The notes under the pieces are model-generated. The model did not search any database. It was not told the DNA's origin and worked only from the letters and a program-made list of their open reading frames with translations. Of a stretch of 64,000 nucleotides of DNA, positions 20,901 to 32,800 are shown piece by piece. Position 1 is the first letter of the stretch; each line of letters begins with the position of its first letter. The DNA comes from Oscheius tipulae (Eukaryota > Nematoda > Chromadorea > Rhabditida > Rhabditidae), in assembly GCA_037178975.1 (NCBI GenBank), contig JASJZH010000003.1, positions 7,006,001 to 7,070,000 on the forward strand, written 5' to 3'. A program made the position numbers and the translations under genes.

Positions 20901-22836
20901 CAAAACAAGCTGGTAGACCGACAAATAATTTGTGACTTCTTCACAGATTTTGCTAACCAACTTTCCAACTACAAGATTGATGAAACGTTCCTTGAGTATT
21001 CGAAAAAACACAAATTCATATTCTTCGAGGCTTTTTCAAACCGAATGCTGGTAAGCCTTATACTAATGTAGCAAGATCTAACTTTAGAGAATGGTCTACA
21101 AAGGAGACGGCCACGTTTTGGAGCGAGATATTCTAGCATTTCGCATTTGTATCCATCAAGTGCCTGCTTTGAAAGCAACTTTCTGCCGAAACTGGTTCAA
21201 AGAGGTTATATACAACGTTTTTTTACGTAAAGTTTTCCTTTTAGCAACTGGGTAGACTACTCATGAAAACGGACAGAATTTATCCGGCAATGGACCATTT
21301 GAACAAAATTTTTACGATGACATGGGCTAAATATCATGCAGACGAAATCATTGGGGTAGGTATTCTGTTTCACGAGGAAGGCATCACACTACGGAATATT
21401 CATTACTTCCGCAATTTCCACTATTCCTAGGCAGTTTTTTTTAAACTTGTTATACTTTCATTGAACAAACACTTCTTCAGAAAACTATTGTGAATCAATA
21501 CGATTGCGATCCAAAAACTTTGGAAAAAGGAACAAAACTCGGAGAAGGTACCTATGGAACAGCCAGATTGGTTCGTATAAAGGAGCTGGCAAATGAAGTT
21601 GTGGCAAAGCTGTTTGCCAACATTGACGATGAAGCAATAACCTTAATCAATGGAGAATTGGAATGTTTAATCAGAGTGAGTTAAGACAGCTGTAATTATA
21701 ACAAGTTTGTGATAGATGCAATCCCATCCAAATATTGTTCATATTTACGGATATCTGGTGAAAAATGGAGACTACGAGGGAATAATTATGGAGTATTGTC
21801 ATGGTGGAGACCTTCATTCAGGTTCTGCTTTAGTCACTTGCTCTTTCATAAAGCCTAGTATATTGTTAAGCCGGAGAGTCCCTTTATATTCGTTCGTCGC
21901 GAGCCCCGCTTGCACTGATAACGGGGCGTAATGTACAAACAGGTCTCGCAACGAACGAATTGGAAGGACTGCGTTTTAACTTTCCGGCTGAACAAATTAT
22001 ACTTGGGCATGTCTCGATTATAGTTCGAGTCACCAAAAGAATAGTATACCCATATTTAGTAATCAAAAAGCCGAAAGCATACATTGATGAGGCCAAAGTG
22101 CTCAATTGGACACGTCAAGCAGCTTGTGGTCTGATGTATCTACACCGAAATAAAATCATTCACAGGGATGTCAAACCTCACAAGTGAGAAAAGAACCAAG
22201 ATAGACACTGAACTTTTCAGCATGTTTTTAAATTCTGATTGTAGCATCTTGAAACTCGGGGATTTTGGTTTGATCAAGTTTTTGCCCGAACCTGCTGACA
22301 AGAAGTCGTATGAAGGAGAATTACACTCAATTTTTAAACTGAAAGACGACGTCGAAAATCACACTGTGTCCCATGAACAGCATTGCCAAGTTACGGCCGT
22401 AGAAAATACAAAGGATTTTGGAACTTACGGGTTTCTAGCTCCTGAGATCGAAGAAGAGGATTTTTATACCACGGCTGTTGATGTTTTTAGTCTCGGACGC
22501 TCCATGTGGTGCATGATTTTTGGACAGTAGGATAAAATTAAGATACTTTTCTAAAGTCCAATTATAGACATTTCAATGGATACACCCATGAACTAATTGA
22601 AAAACTCGAGGCAGCTACTCTGGGAGAAAGTAGCAACCCTCTCGTACCTTCCTTTGAACCATCTAATCAGCTGAACGAACTGGTCCTGAAGTAAGAAGTC
22701 GATTTTTCCAATACATATTTACAGTATGATGCTGCAAGACCAATTCAAACGTCCAAGCATGGAGATGGTCTACGAAACCCTGGGTGTCTGGATGGATCAG
22801 AGAAGCACACAAATGGCAACTGTTGAACAGAACTAA
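17901..22836 (+). CDS. Large protein with C-terminal protein kinase domain (kinase B)
   Basis: About 19 exons linked by good splice sites. The N-terminal 600 or so residues (exons from about 17901 to 21360, for example LRDMHQCEFAPLDEYRKL and KLKPLLSEKQISFIQNKL) are helical-looking and unrecognised. The kinase is in exons 21481-21675, 21716-21821, 22060-22183, 22221-22526, 22568-22690 and 22725-22836. It has a Gly loop (LGEGTYGTARL), the VAK lysine (NEVVAKLF), HRDVKPHN, GDFGLIKF and an APE motif (GTYGFLAPEI), so it should be an active Ser/Thr kinase. The 5' end is not fixed. A paralogue with kinase introns at mostly the same places runs the other way at 24.1-28.3 kb. Transposon scraps sit in its introns. 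Confidence 0.75.
18625..18760 (+). mobile_element. Deleted copy of the 47.4-kb TIR element
   Basis: The block GACTAGGAAATGGCCATAAG with flanking sequence, and the right end GGTCCGGACACTTGCTT, match the element at 47375-47832. Here the two blocks are about 25 bp apart rather than about 280 bp, and no left terminus is visible. It lies in an intron of kinase B. Confidence 0.5.
18890..18953 (-). repeat. tRNA-like fossil
   Basis: On the minus strand TGGTATAGCGG fits the pol III A box and AGTTCGATTAC is a weak B box at about the right distance. The acceptor stem is not paired, so it is not a working tRNA gene. It lies in an intron of kinase B. Confidence 0.35.
20135..20188. repeat. Imperfect hairpin repeat, copy 3
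   Basis: The left arm GATGTTCTGCAAAGGTGTAG is the best match to the family consensus; the right arm (ATCACTTTGCATTGCAGAA) is decayed. It lies in an intron of kinase B. Confidence 0.45.
21867..21992. repeat. Foldback (MITE-like) element in kinase intron
   Basis: A 126-bp imperfect palindrome. Outer arms are TTAAGCCGGAG and CTTTCCGGCTGAA; next come AGTCC...TTCGTTCGTCGCGAG and CTCGCAACGAACGAA...GGACT; an inner stem GCCCCG/CGGGGC closes it. It fills most of the 238-bp intron between kinase B exons 21716-21821 and 22060-22183, which is otherwise longer than its neighbours. Confidence 0.6.
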
Positions 22837-22940
22837 ATGTTTTTGCTACAAGTGCTTTGTTAATAGTATTCCGATTTACTCTATTTAAAAAGAAAAAGCT
22901 GACTGTGTATCTATCAGGGGTCAACTGGATAATAAAATAT

Positions 22941-23290
22941 GTTTACTATATGCGTCCGAAACATGGTCTACTCGAGAAAAGGACTTATCTAAACTACGAA
23001 CAGCTCAGCACAAGATGATGAGGAGAATGGTCGGAGTAAGTTTGTTTGATAGAAGAACAAACGGCTGGCTAAAGGAACAGGGAAATTACCTGACATAAGG
23101 AAGGAGTTTTGCAACAAAAAATAGAAATGGACAAACAAAATAGCTAATTGGAGCGACGACAGATGGATGAAATGAATAGTCGAACGGAGACCGTGGAGAT
23201 TTCGCAGTGCATACGGGCGAGAAATGGACGAGAACAGCAAGGACGGATGCTGTTGGAGAGCAAGTATGACACGACATATAGAAAATATAT
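22941..23290 (+). pseudogene. LINE reverse transcriptase 3' scrap
   Basis: The frame LLYASETWSTREKDLSKLRT followed by MMRRMVGVSLFDRRTN corresponds to the C-terminal part of the RTE ORF at 13.4 kb (LYGAETWTL...RRMIGISTLDRWTN). It then shifts frame and decays. It lies just past the stop of kinase B. Confidence 0.6.
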
Positions 23291-23645
23291 GATTATTGCG
23301 AATAAATCTAAATCTAAAATCCCGATTTCCATCTCGAGCTGTTTCAGTAATTTCCGATTTGTTATTTTGTGATTCGGGGTCTAAAATGTTCTTCTTGTAG
23401 AGTCATTGTCATCTTCTAACCAAGAAACCCGCAATGTGCTTGACAAAATTCATCAGGGATAAATCTACGTCGTAGATAGTATTTTGCAAAAGTGGAGGTG
23501 TTATCGTTATTCAATTAGATAGAACAATAAGCACTTTCTTTTATTAGTGATCAATCGTCATTTTTATGTCTTTCACTCTGCTCACTATAGTTTTTCTGAG
23601 AGGCTGTATTAGCCGTTCCAGGTTTGTTGTCTTCTTCTTTAACCG

Positions 23646-24237
23646 TTTCTAATGACTTCTTGTCCTGTTCCCATGTCTCTTCGTAACCCTCAACTCTTCA
23701 AAATTTCGCCCGGTTTTACTAGGCTTAGGCTTTTTTAATAAATCGTACCGTTTTGACAATTGATTCAAACACCTGAACCTTTTCCATCTAGTGTGAAGTC
23801 ACCACTAGTCTCCTCCTCTTTTCAACCTCTAATTACTCGCGTGTTTGTCCTACACCAAGGCCAGTCTCCCAGCGGATAGTAATTAGACTAGAATCGGGCC
23901 ACGCGAAAAACTGACAAGATTCTAGGTCTTAATTGACGAGCTTAATTGCTAGCTTTTTCAGGCAATTGTCGCCTGAAGCGAGACCTCTGGAAGTGTATGC
24001 CTCCTTCATCGGAAGCATCGGCTTCGACATGGAAAGTATCCGAAACTTCTCGTCACAGGAGATTATGAAGAACATCATTGCGTTCTATTTGGGTTCGTTT
24101 TGAAAAAAATGCGTGTGAGCACGGAAATGTTCTATGCAGTACAGTATCAAAAGGACCGGTAAACTACAAAAAGAATTATTTTTCGGGGGTCGGAATTTTA
24201 TTAAGAGACATTTTTGTAGGCAGACCAACATTCTCTC
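23646..24237 (+). repeat. 592-bp duplication of PHLPP 5' segment, copy 1
   Basis: Apparently identical base for base to 30467-31058 (constant offset 6821, no difference found by eye). It contains intron sequence, a complete PHLPP exon (YASFIGSIGFDMESIRNFSS) with both splice sites, the next intron and the first 17 bases of the following exon. Here the sequence then runs into the 3' end of kinase C on the other strand, so this copy cannot make PHLPP. Confidence 0.85.
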
Positions 24238-27200
24238 AATACAGAATACTAGCCAGGTTTGTAAGTCCATTTTTTCGCAGATAATTTTGTTTCCCGGAGC
24301 GGTTTTGAATGGTACAGTGGATGACAAGCTGTGCCATTGTTCGTTGAAAAAGTCGTATACCTCGGCCATCGTTCTTCGTTCATTCGGATCCACGGACATC
24401 ATCCTAAATAAGTTTTCCCCTCTCATAAACAATATTACATTTTAACATATTTCCAAACTTCTTCGGATACTGGTACTTTTGAGAGCACCTCACTTTGTTC
24501 AGTCAATGTTTCAACGACAACGCCTTCCTGAGGGTAGAGCGACGGGCGATAAATCATGGCCCAGCAGGTCCTACCGAGCCCAAAAACATCAACCTTTGAC
24601 GTAAAATTCTCAATGTTCTTTTCAATTTCTGGCGCCATATAGCCGCGAGTCCCACGGTCACTAGTGTACTCGAACACATAGCTTCCGTTTGGCTGTTTAA
24701 TGCCAACTTTGATAAGGCCCAGATCAGTTATCTTGAGGTGATTGTACTTCTCGTCTAGAAGCATGCTGAAGTATAACGATTATACGTAAATTTTGTGGTA
24801 TCCACATAGGTGAGTTAGATTTTCGAGCTGCGAGCTGCATCAATGGCGCGGTCGGTTTGTTGCGACATGCGGGTTCGGAACCTTGTCATACTGTACAGCC
24901 GCATTTCGTCGAAAAGAGACGGCTTATTAGTCTCGTTTTGCTAGACACGTTTAAACGAACAACTAACTTGGCTGGTTTCACATCCCGATTGACAATGTTG
25001 TTCGCATGAAGAAACTTCAAACCGCATGCCGCCTGGAGCGTCCACCAGACGAACTCTCTTTCAGTATAGACATGGTCACTCTTGATCACTGAAAAAGCGT
25101 ATCATCATCGAAGTGTATAAAAACCGCTATCAAGAGATCCTCCCTTGCAGTATTCCATGAGTATACCGATAATTCTATCATGTGTGGTGATATAGCCGTA
25201 GATGGAAACAATGTGTGGATTGCATTGCATCTTAAAAGGCTTTTAACTGATATTTTAAAGATATTACGGTTAGAAGAGACTGCAGCTCGGCTCGAATATC
25301 GGCAAACTCGCCGTCAAAATACTTGGCTATCACCGGCAATGGCAAACTAGGACTCTTCACTACGTCAACATTGACGCCTGTATAATGATGCGAAGCCACT
25401 TTTTCCAGAGTAACGAGAGTGCTCTTCTCGTAAGATTCCAACCGTAGCAGCTAAAACTTAATGTTTTATTGCGAATAGTTATCGTTACTCCTCGTGAGAC
25501 CAACAGCCGACCCCAATCACCGCTGCAAATGATTTCCAACTGGTTGTTGGGAACACTCTTTCCTGTTTCTGTTAGTCGCTCCAGCAAAAACTTAAATTTT
25601 CTCATTTTCAGAGCTGTGTCTGATTTGACATACCTCACGGAAGTGTTTCTTTTCTGTAGTTTTCGCTCTTGTCAGTTTGTTCTTCAAGTTGGGGAACACT
25701 TCGAGAGCCTGTAAAAGGTCGTCGATGTTTTGTTGCTGGAGGGCGATTATGTTTGGTTTCCCGAACAGGTCCATTGAATGATTCAAGAAATTCTTCTCTC
25801 CACTGCAGGTGTGATACTAAAAAGAAGTTTGAAGGACGTAAAATGAATTCTTCCCAGAAATACTTGCGCGAAAGCATAGAAGAATGTATACGGCAAAGAT
25901 ATAACATGGATCCGCTGTTCTTCTATTGGTGCCAATCGCAAAAAGTAATCCAGGAACGCTTCCTCTGCAGCTATTCTTTTTTCCAGTTTAGTTTTGATTT
26001 CGTCCACCCAACGTTTTGCCAAAAAATTTTTGAAACACTGAAGTGAACCTCAAATGATTTATGTTGTCTTCTAACCCTGTAGTATATCAGTAGGGCTCCT
26101 AATTCTAGAAATGAATCGACAGCATCACAGAAGATATCGGAAACTGTCTTAAAGGACTTGCAAAAGGCAATAAACTGTTAGCAAACCTCGTCACATTGAG
26201 GAAACAGGTATGTTTTGAACTCTGGTTTTTGCAGATGCATAAGAAGTGCAAAGAGAATATCAAACCGGAAGAGTCCCACCTAAAACAAAAACTTTGTATG
26301 TCTATTATGTTATTCACCTCTGACTTGTTTCTGTGGTATATGCCGAACAGAGTGTTATAGTATTCTTCTGGATCTGTCAATTCGGCTAATTGAACAAATT
26401 CCGGATCTGTTCCAAACGTTGGGCCACTAAAGCTGAATTTGCTGTTGCCTAACCAAATGGTAAACTCCCGCGTACGTAACGCGAACCCTTCAAAAACATT
26501 TTTGTTATTTATCTTATGGTACCTTTGCTTCGGTATATTGCTGCCGCCAAAAATGAATCGTTTTTAACGTTGAAGGCACTCAACTTGTGTTCTGAATTTG
26601 CACATTTTTTCAGCTCTACCAGAATCTCCTCGTTACAATTGATTTCAATGTTTTGCGGGAAAAAATCCTGCAATGTTTGCAATAACTTTGTCTTATTTCT
26701 TACCTCGAATTTTTTGTCGAAGATGAACGGTAGTGCAGGATAAATTTGAAGGATCCACGGTAGTTTTTCTTTCAAGAAGTTTTCTTTGTCGTGAGAGTGA
26801 ATTTGCCTGAATGTTTGATCCTCGACTGCTCACTGGGTAATAATACAAATTGTTCTCTATTGCGCTTAAGATAAGCGTAGCGTATTCCAAATGTCTCAAA
26901 CCGCTGTGCTCTTTCAAGAACTGTTCACAATTGAAATGCTGTTTCGACGAACTTAGAATCCTTGAAGCGGCCATGTGCACGTCGTATCGCAAACTGCTCT
27001 CAATCTAAACAAAACTAAACGATTTGAATGAAATCTACTTACTTGTATTTTTCGAGATATCTCCATTTCTTGCGACGTGAGAAATGGATCAGATTTTCCA
27101 GAAAATTTAATAATTAAGTCCAGATTTAAGATTTGGAAGTGCACAGCAGTGTATTTCTTGAACAGCAGTGCAGAACTTTCCAGATAATTCTAGAATAACT

Positions 27201-28310
27201 ATTAAAACAGATAGGTTATTAAAGGGACCGTATTCTATGTCGAACAGAAAAGGACAGGTATCCGCTAATAGCAATCGCGGAAAATCGCGTTTTTTCCGGT
27301 AATCGAAATCTCAATCGCCTCCGCAATTTGGAACTTTGACAGATCGCCGTCGCAAATGTAATCTTTTCAGCGCGAATTTTAGATTACAAGCTGCGCTATC
27401 GCCTCTTTGAGGCTCAAGCGACTGTCCAGTAGCTCACTTCGTCACTCTCTTTGACTCTAACTTCGCGCTTTACTCCCTTTACTTTGGCTTTCCCCTTTGC
27501 GCATTCTCCAATAGCTTTTCCAGCGCAGTTCTCTCTGAACACCAATTCCTTACTTCCCTTGTCTTTGAAACCGCGCTCTTGTCTCTGTAAAACCACGTGT
27601 AACGCATTTTTACGCTTTTCGTGACGGGAACCATTGTAAAAAAGGACTTGACGCCTTTAAGTCTACGTATTATTTGTCTGTTCCATTAACCTTGAATGTT
27701 TTTTTGAAACTTGAATAGAACGGAACAGTCGGGTCATGCCACACAAAAGCGGAGACCAGACCTTCTCCGAGTGCGTGTAAGTAGCAATTAGCTAACGGCA
27801 AATCCGCAAAAGTTATAGGGTTTTCAACCTGAAGTAAGAAGAATAACAAATAAAAAAAAGTACAAACTAATGAGGCCATAATTCTGTCCACATGGGAGAA
27901 GGTAACATTTTGATACGATTCGTTCAGAAAAGACGAAATTTGAAACAAGCCATTTAGAGACTTCCCCTACAAAACGGTCTGTCAATAAGACTTCTATGAC
28001 TTACACACTTATTAAGATCTGACCTATTATTCCTCTCGTGGACCTGCCAAAAATTTTCGAACTCTTCTTGGGAAATCTGAAAAAGTTTAGGCTTTGAAAT
28101 CTTGTTTACTCACCAGACTGAGTTCTTTCTCCTGTTTTTCTGTCAGTTCTTCCTTTGGATTTAACTTGCTTACGCAGTTTCCATGACCCGATTTAACCCA
28201 GTTCCCGTCCTTTCTCTTTGTGTAAACGGCAAAAAATGCTCGGAAAGAGTTGTCATGATACCTTTCCCAATCCTCTCTTTTTGCAAAAAGATTGCCCTAA
28301 AAAATCAGTG
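24085..28310 (-). CDS. Kinase C, inverted paralogue of kinase B, partly degenerate
   Basis: Kinase exons are at 25268-25450, 25125-25230, 24968-25088 and 24447-24765, plus a last one ending near 24085. Intron positions around MQ(C/S)NPHIV, VIK and the catalytic loop match those of kinase B. The Gly loop is lost (VASHHYTGVNV), HRD is NRD (NRDVKPAN) and DFG is DLG (ITDLGLIK), while the VAIK-type Lys (VIAKYF) and both catalytic Asp remain. At the last intron the frame appears off by one base, and the C-terminus runs into the 592-bp PHLPP duplication. N-terminal exons extend to about 28.3 kb (for example AKREDWERYHDNSFRAFFAV). It may be a pseudokinase or a decaying gene. Confidence 0.6.
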
Positions 28311-28658
28311 AGGAACAAAGTTAATGTACCGAAATGCAATAAACTGGATCCCAAATAGACTGGGTTGGGTCGGACATGTTCCTGAAACCAATGGAATTAG
28401 GTAATGAAAACGTGATCAGAATGCTCTAACAGGCAGGTAAGACTAAGACTTATCAGGTAGGTAAGACAAAGGCTTATCAGCGCTCTGAAATGAGCCACAA
28501 CGGCGATACACTGACTACCTGCTTGCGGTGTCCAAGCTTTTCGCGCAAAACTAACATGTGGAAATCGTCTTGTAAATAAACTTTCAGAACTCATTGGCCC
28601 TACTACATAGTTATAGAAGAACTTCGGTGCCCCCTTATTTTTGAAAACATACCGCCAG

Positions 28659-29500
28659 CTTTGCTGAGGACACCTTCTTGCAGAAAAACGATCTCTTCAT
28701 CGTGGAAACCGTCGAGGGAAAACACCCCGAGTTCGTCGAGAGCAACGCCATCCGATCCGGCAAGACTGTCTACACTTCCTTGCCAGGTCGATATGCTCCA
28801 CACCGAATTCAGTAAGACTTTTTTCCTTGCCTCTCTCAAAAAGCCCTTCAACCGTATCCGAAGACCTCGTCCAGTACTTTTCCGCCGACCGACTTTATCA
28901 ATAAACTTTATCAATCAAGTCCGTCACGTAATCTATGCCGAGTACGACGAGTCAAAGAGGGTCTTAAATGTGGCCACTTTTGATAACAAGGCCTTGAAGA
29001 AGTCACAGCTCATCCAGGAGATGTATTTTAAGGTATTTTGTTTTGGTTTCTGTGAAGAGCTGAGGTTTAGGACGCGAGGACGAAAGAGGGATTGAGGCAG
29101 AGGAAGAACGAGATCAGTAAGATCGTCTCGACGCACCAAGGACAGCCGGATGCTGCCTTTGTGGAAGAATTCACGTGAGTAGTCACTGTCTTTGCCTCTC
29201 TGTCTCCCCGTTACCCTGTTCCTCTGTCTCATCGAATTTATCCATTTTTAGAGTCGTCTCTCGCCATCGGCACTAACGGTCAGAACATCCAGTCTGCCAG
29301 AAGACTCGAGGGAGTCAAGGAGATAGTGCTCCAGGAAAACCACAACCCACCTATTTTCAAAGTCTACACCGAGACACACGAAGCTGTTTCACATATCACA
29401 CTTCTAGATTCCTTCCAATGGACTTCCGTATCCGAATGTGGTCAATTCTGTTCTCAACCCTCTGAAGCCCATCGCTGCTGTTTGACTCACGGTTTCACCG
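28659..29500 (+). pseudogene. FMR1/FXR-like RNA-binding protein, decayed
   Basis: Pieces in FMR1-family order: an Agenet/Tudor-like segment (NDLFIVETVEGKHPEFVE), EDLVQYFSADRLYQ, VRHVIYAEYDESKRVLNV, RTKEGLRQRKNEISK, FVEEFT and the KH1 core LAIGTNGQNIQSARR. Human FMR1 has GLAIGTHGANIQQARK at the same place. Frame breaks occur after LYQ (a TA insertion near 28907), at the FVEEFT/KH1 junction near 29174-29252, and after HEAV near 29390, beyond which KH2 is only a trace (NVVNSVLNPLKP). Neighbouring genes keep phase over dozens of exons, so real decay is likelier than sequencing error. It lies just upstream of PHLPP. Confidence 0.6.
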
Positions 29501-29867
29501 ACTCCAATCATTGCCAAGGCACATGTCCTGCTTCAGTCCCTTCATTCGATCATCTCGTCGTAGACTCTAATAAATTTGTATTTCTGTCAATCGGAGGAGA
29601 GAGAGGAGGTCGTGGTTCAATTGTGTCTGACCCGGAGAGAGGCGGTCATCCCAGCCCCACACGAGAATGGGTTATTATAGACAATTATGAACTGTGTGCC
29701 AGCACTGCGGTATTTTAGCGCGCTGTTGGCCGGATACCGCGATTGATTTCTCTTCTTCTCGTCAAATTTTTATGGATTTCCGTGAATGATCAATCGATCT
29801 CTTTCAGCTGGAGCAAGTACCTCGCATGGGGTGGGAACATTTTTGACAGAGAGGAAATGATTTTTAG

Positions 29868-32800
29868 AATCACTCGAAGAGTAAGGAGCATGGCTCGATT
29901 CGACTGTACTCTTCGGATTCGGAGAGGAGTACTGTGGTCACACTGACTCTTCAAACAACAGCTGGTCAGATTGCTGAGAATTATAAGGTCGACTCGCTGT
30001 ATGTTCAGACAGGGAATTTTTATATCAGGTAAGTTTTTGTCTTGTTTCTCTCCAACTAGCCAAATGCTTTGGTTCCAGTTCCCATTCTTTTGAACAGGAA
30101 GCTGCAGTTGTTTTATTTTTGACTCTTGACTTATATGTACTTCGAATGTTGTTTCTGCCGTTGTTATGCACTCTTAAATTGTCTTTAGAGTAACTCTCTC
30201 CGTTTGTTTTACATTTTATCACGCTTCTTTAGAGTTGACTAATCCGGACTCACATCCAGCACCTATTGTCACTGTTCACTTTCAAATATGTTATATAATA
30301 TGTTAGCCTAGAGTTTCGAGTTTACTGTTTTATCATTTAAATGACATGTATTCTTCTTTCATTCTCACTGCCATTCTCTCAGTTTAGTTCGAGGTCCATC
30401 AACTGCACACTCAAAGCTACCATGACGGTAGACAAACTGTCACTGACCAACTCTTCCACAAGCTGTTTTCTAATGACTTCTTGTCCTGTTCCCATGTCTC
30501 TTCGTAACCCTCAACTCTTCAAAATTTCGCCCGGTTTTACTAGGCTTAGGCTTTTTTAATAAATCGTACCGTTTTGACAATTGATTCAAACACCTGAACC
30601 TTTTCCATCTAGTGTGAAGTCACCACTAGTCTCCTCCTCTTTTCAACCTCTAATTACTCGCGTGTTTGTCCTACACCAAGGCCAGTCTCCCAGCGGATAG
30701 TAATTAGACTAGAATCGGGCCACGCGAAAAACTGACAAGATTCTAGGTCTTAATTGACGAGCTTAATTGCTAGCTTTTTCAGGCAATTGTCGCCTGAAGC
30801 GAGACCTCTGGAAGTGTATGCCTCCTTCATCGGAAGCATCGGCTTCGACATGGAAAGTATCCGAAACTTCTCGTCACAGGAGATTATGAAGAACATCATT
30901 GCGTTCTATTTGGGTTCGTTTTGAAAAAAATGCGTGTGAGCACGGAAATGTTCTATGCAGTACAGTATCAAAAGGACCGGTAAACTACAAAAAGAATTAT
31001 TTTTCGGGGGTCGGAATTTTATTAAGAGACATTTTTGTAGGCAGACCAACATTCTCTCCCACTAACGGTCCCCGAACTGAAGTTACCATAGCAGAATGTG
31101 ATGTCCGAAGAGGACGCTTCGTCCACAAGTGGACTCGATCGCGATGTATACTGTGCAACGGCGGGATAAGGATTATGAGAGGGACAGAAGAGCGAGAGAT
31201 CATAACTCTTGGGAATAAGAGAGTCGACATCCAGGAGTCGAGAAGAGGAAGGTGTTTGAGGATACAAGATGCCAATTCCCTGACATTGATTCTGTTTGAA
31301 GACGAGGAAACGCTGTACCAGTGGCTCTACCAATGTCAACAGGTGAGGAGAGAGTGACAGTGACAGTGACAGCGATTTTTTTCCAGAATGTCCAGTCCAC
31401 CAGTTGTGATCTGAGTGACCGGCGCTTGACCCTTTTGCCAGAGACCCTATTCAACTCCTGTGACGCTGTGAGGAAGCTCAATCTGAGGAGGAACTCCCTC
31501 TCGTTCAGGAAGACAGATGTGAGTAGTTCTTCAAGATTAATTGTATTCTATTCCAGGCTCATCCGATGCTCGGATACCTCGAAGACCTCTACCGATTGCG
31601 GAACTTGATAACTTTGGATCTCTCCTACAACAATCTGACAGAGTTCCCGTTGTCTGCCACAGATCTACCGTTCCTTGAAAGCTTGAATCTGTCTTCGAAT
31701 AGACTTGATGTGCTGCCAGGTGACATTGGGAAGCTGAAAAGGTTGGAGCATACTTGTTATTTTTCATGGTTTCCTAGGATGTTAACTTTGGACATTTCGA
31801 ACAACCGACTGTCAGTCCTTCCCAACCAACTGGTTGAGTGCGTGTCTCTTCGGTCAATCAGCCTAGCGTTCAACAAGTTCACAACGGTACATACCTTTTT
31901 CTCTGCCTCTCTGCTTCTGTTTCTGTCTCGTGTTTCTCTGCCACTTGTCATGTTCCTCCTTGGACACTGTACGATCGCAAACTTAACCAGCCAAACGAGC
32001 CAGCAACCGAGCCAAGCCTGATCAGGCCAGGATAGGTTGCTGATCAAAGGCGCGCTGTTTACGAATCTGGCCAACGCGAACATTTCGGCCTGGTTTGCGA
32101 TGCGTGGTCCAGCAGTAGTCACTCATAAATACCAGGGCTTACCTAAAATACCTAGTATAGATTAGAATGGTAACTAGAAGATGTCGTCCAAGGCGAGTCT
32201 ACTATCCATCAAGAGACAGAAGGAGCTCAAGACTGGTAGCCTAGCCATGCCAATAGACAGAGTTCAACAAAGAAAGAAAAAGGACAAGTAGTACCTACAT
32301 CTTATTTAAAGTCGGATCTACTTCGACGAACTGGAGACGATGTTGAAGAGCTTCAAGTAACTTCCACAACCTTCAGATCCAATCGAGTAGAGCATCTGAA
32401 CAAGAAGGTCGACAAGGAGGGTTGGTCTCCAGGATCGACTAGAAGAGATGCCAAAGTCTTAAAGGGCAAGAGGACCTGTTGGAATATCAAAGAGAACAAG
32501 AACAAAGCACCGAACACTTTATTAGTACTCGCTCTTGAAGTGTCCCTTCGAGTCGCGGACGTCCGGCACTCTCTGGCCTTTTTCGATTTCCTTTGTAGTC
32601 TCTAGTTTGCCTAATTAGAGCTACTTTTGCAACAAAAGTTTGTTTGTTTGCAGTAACTAGAAAGGTTTCTTGATTGGAGATTAGGTTGACAGAACTTGGC
32701 AAGGTCCGAATAAACTACCAACTGGAACGAGCCTCTGTCTGCGCTTTTGTTGCAACTGAAGTAAACTACTCGTCTTCTGTCTACCTATCTCTCCGTCACT

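Noticed and set aside
23646-31058. 592-bp direct repeats as LTRs of a 7.4-kb retrotransposon
   Set aside because: The repeats contain a PHLPP exon with splice sites, do not begin TG or end CA, and no gag or pol lies between them.
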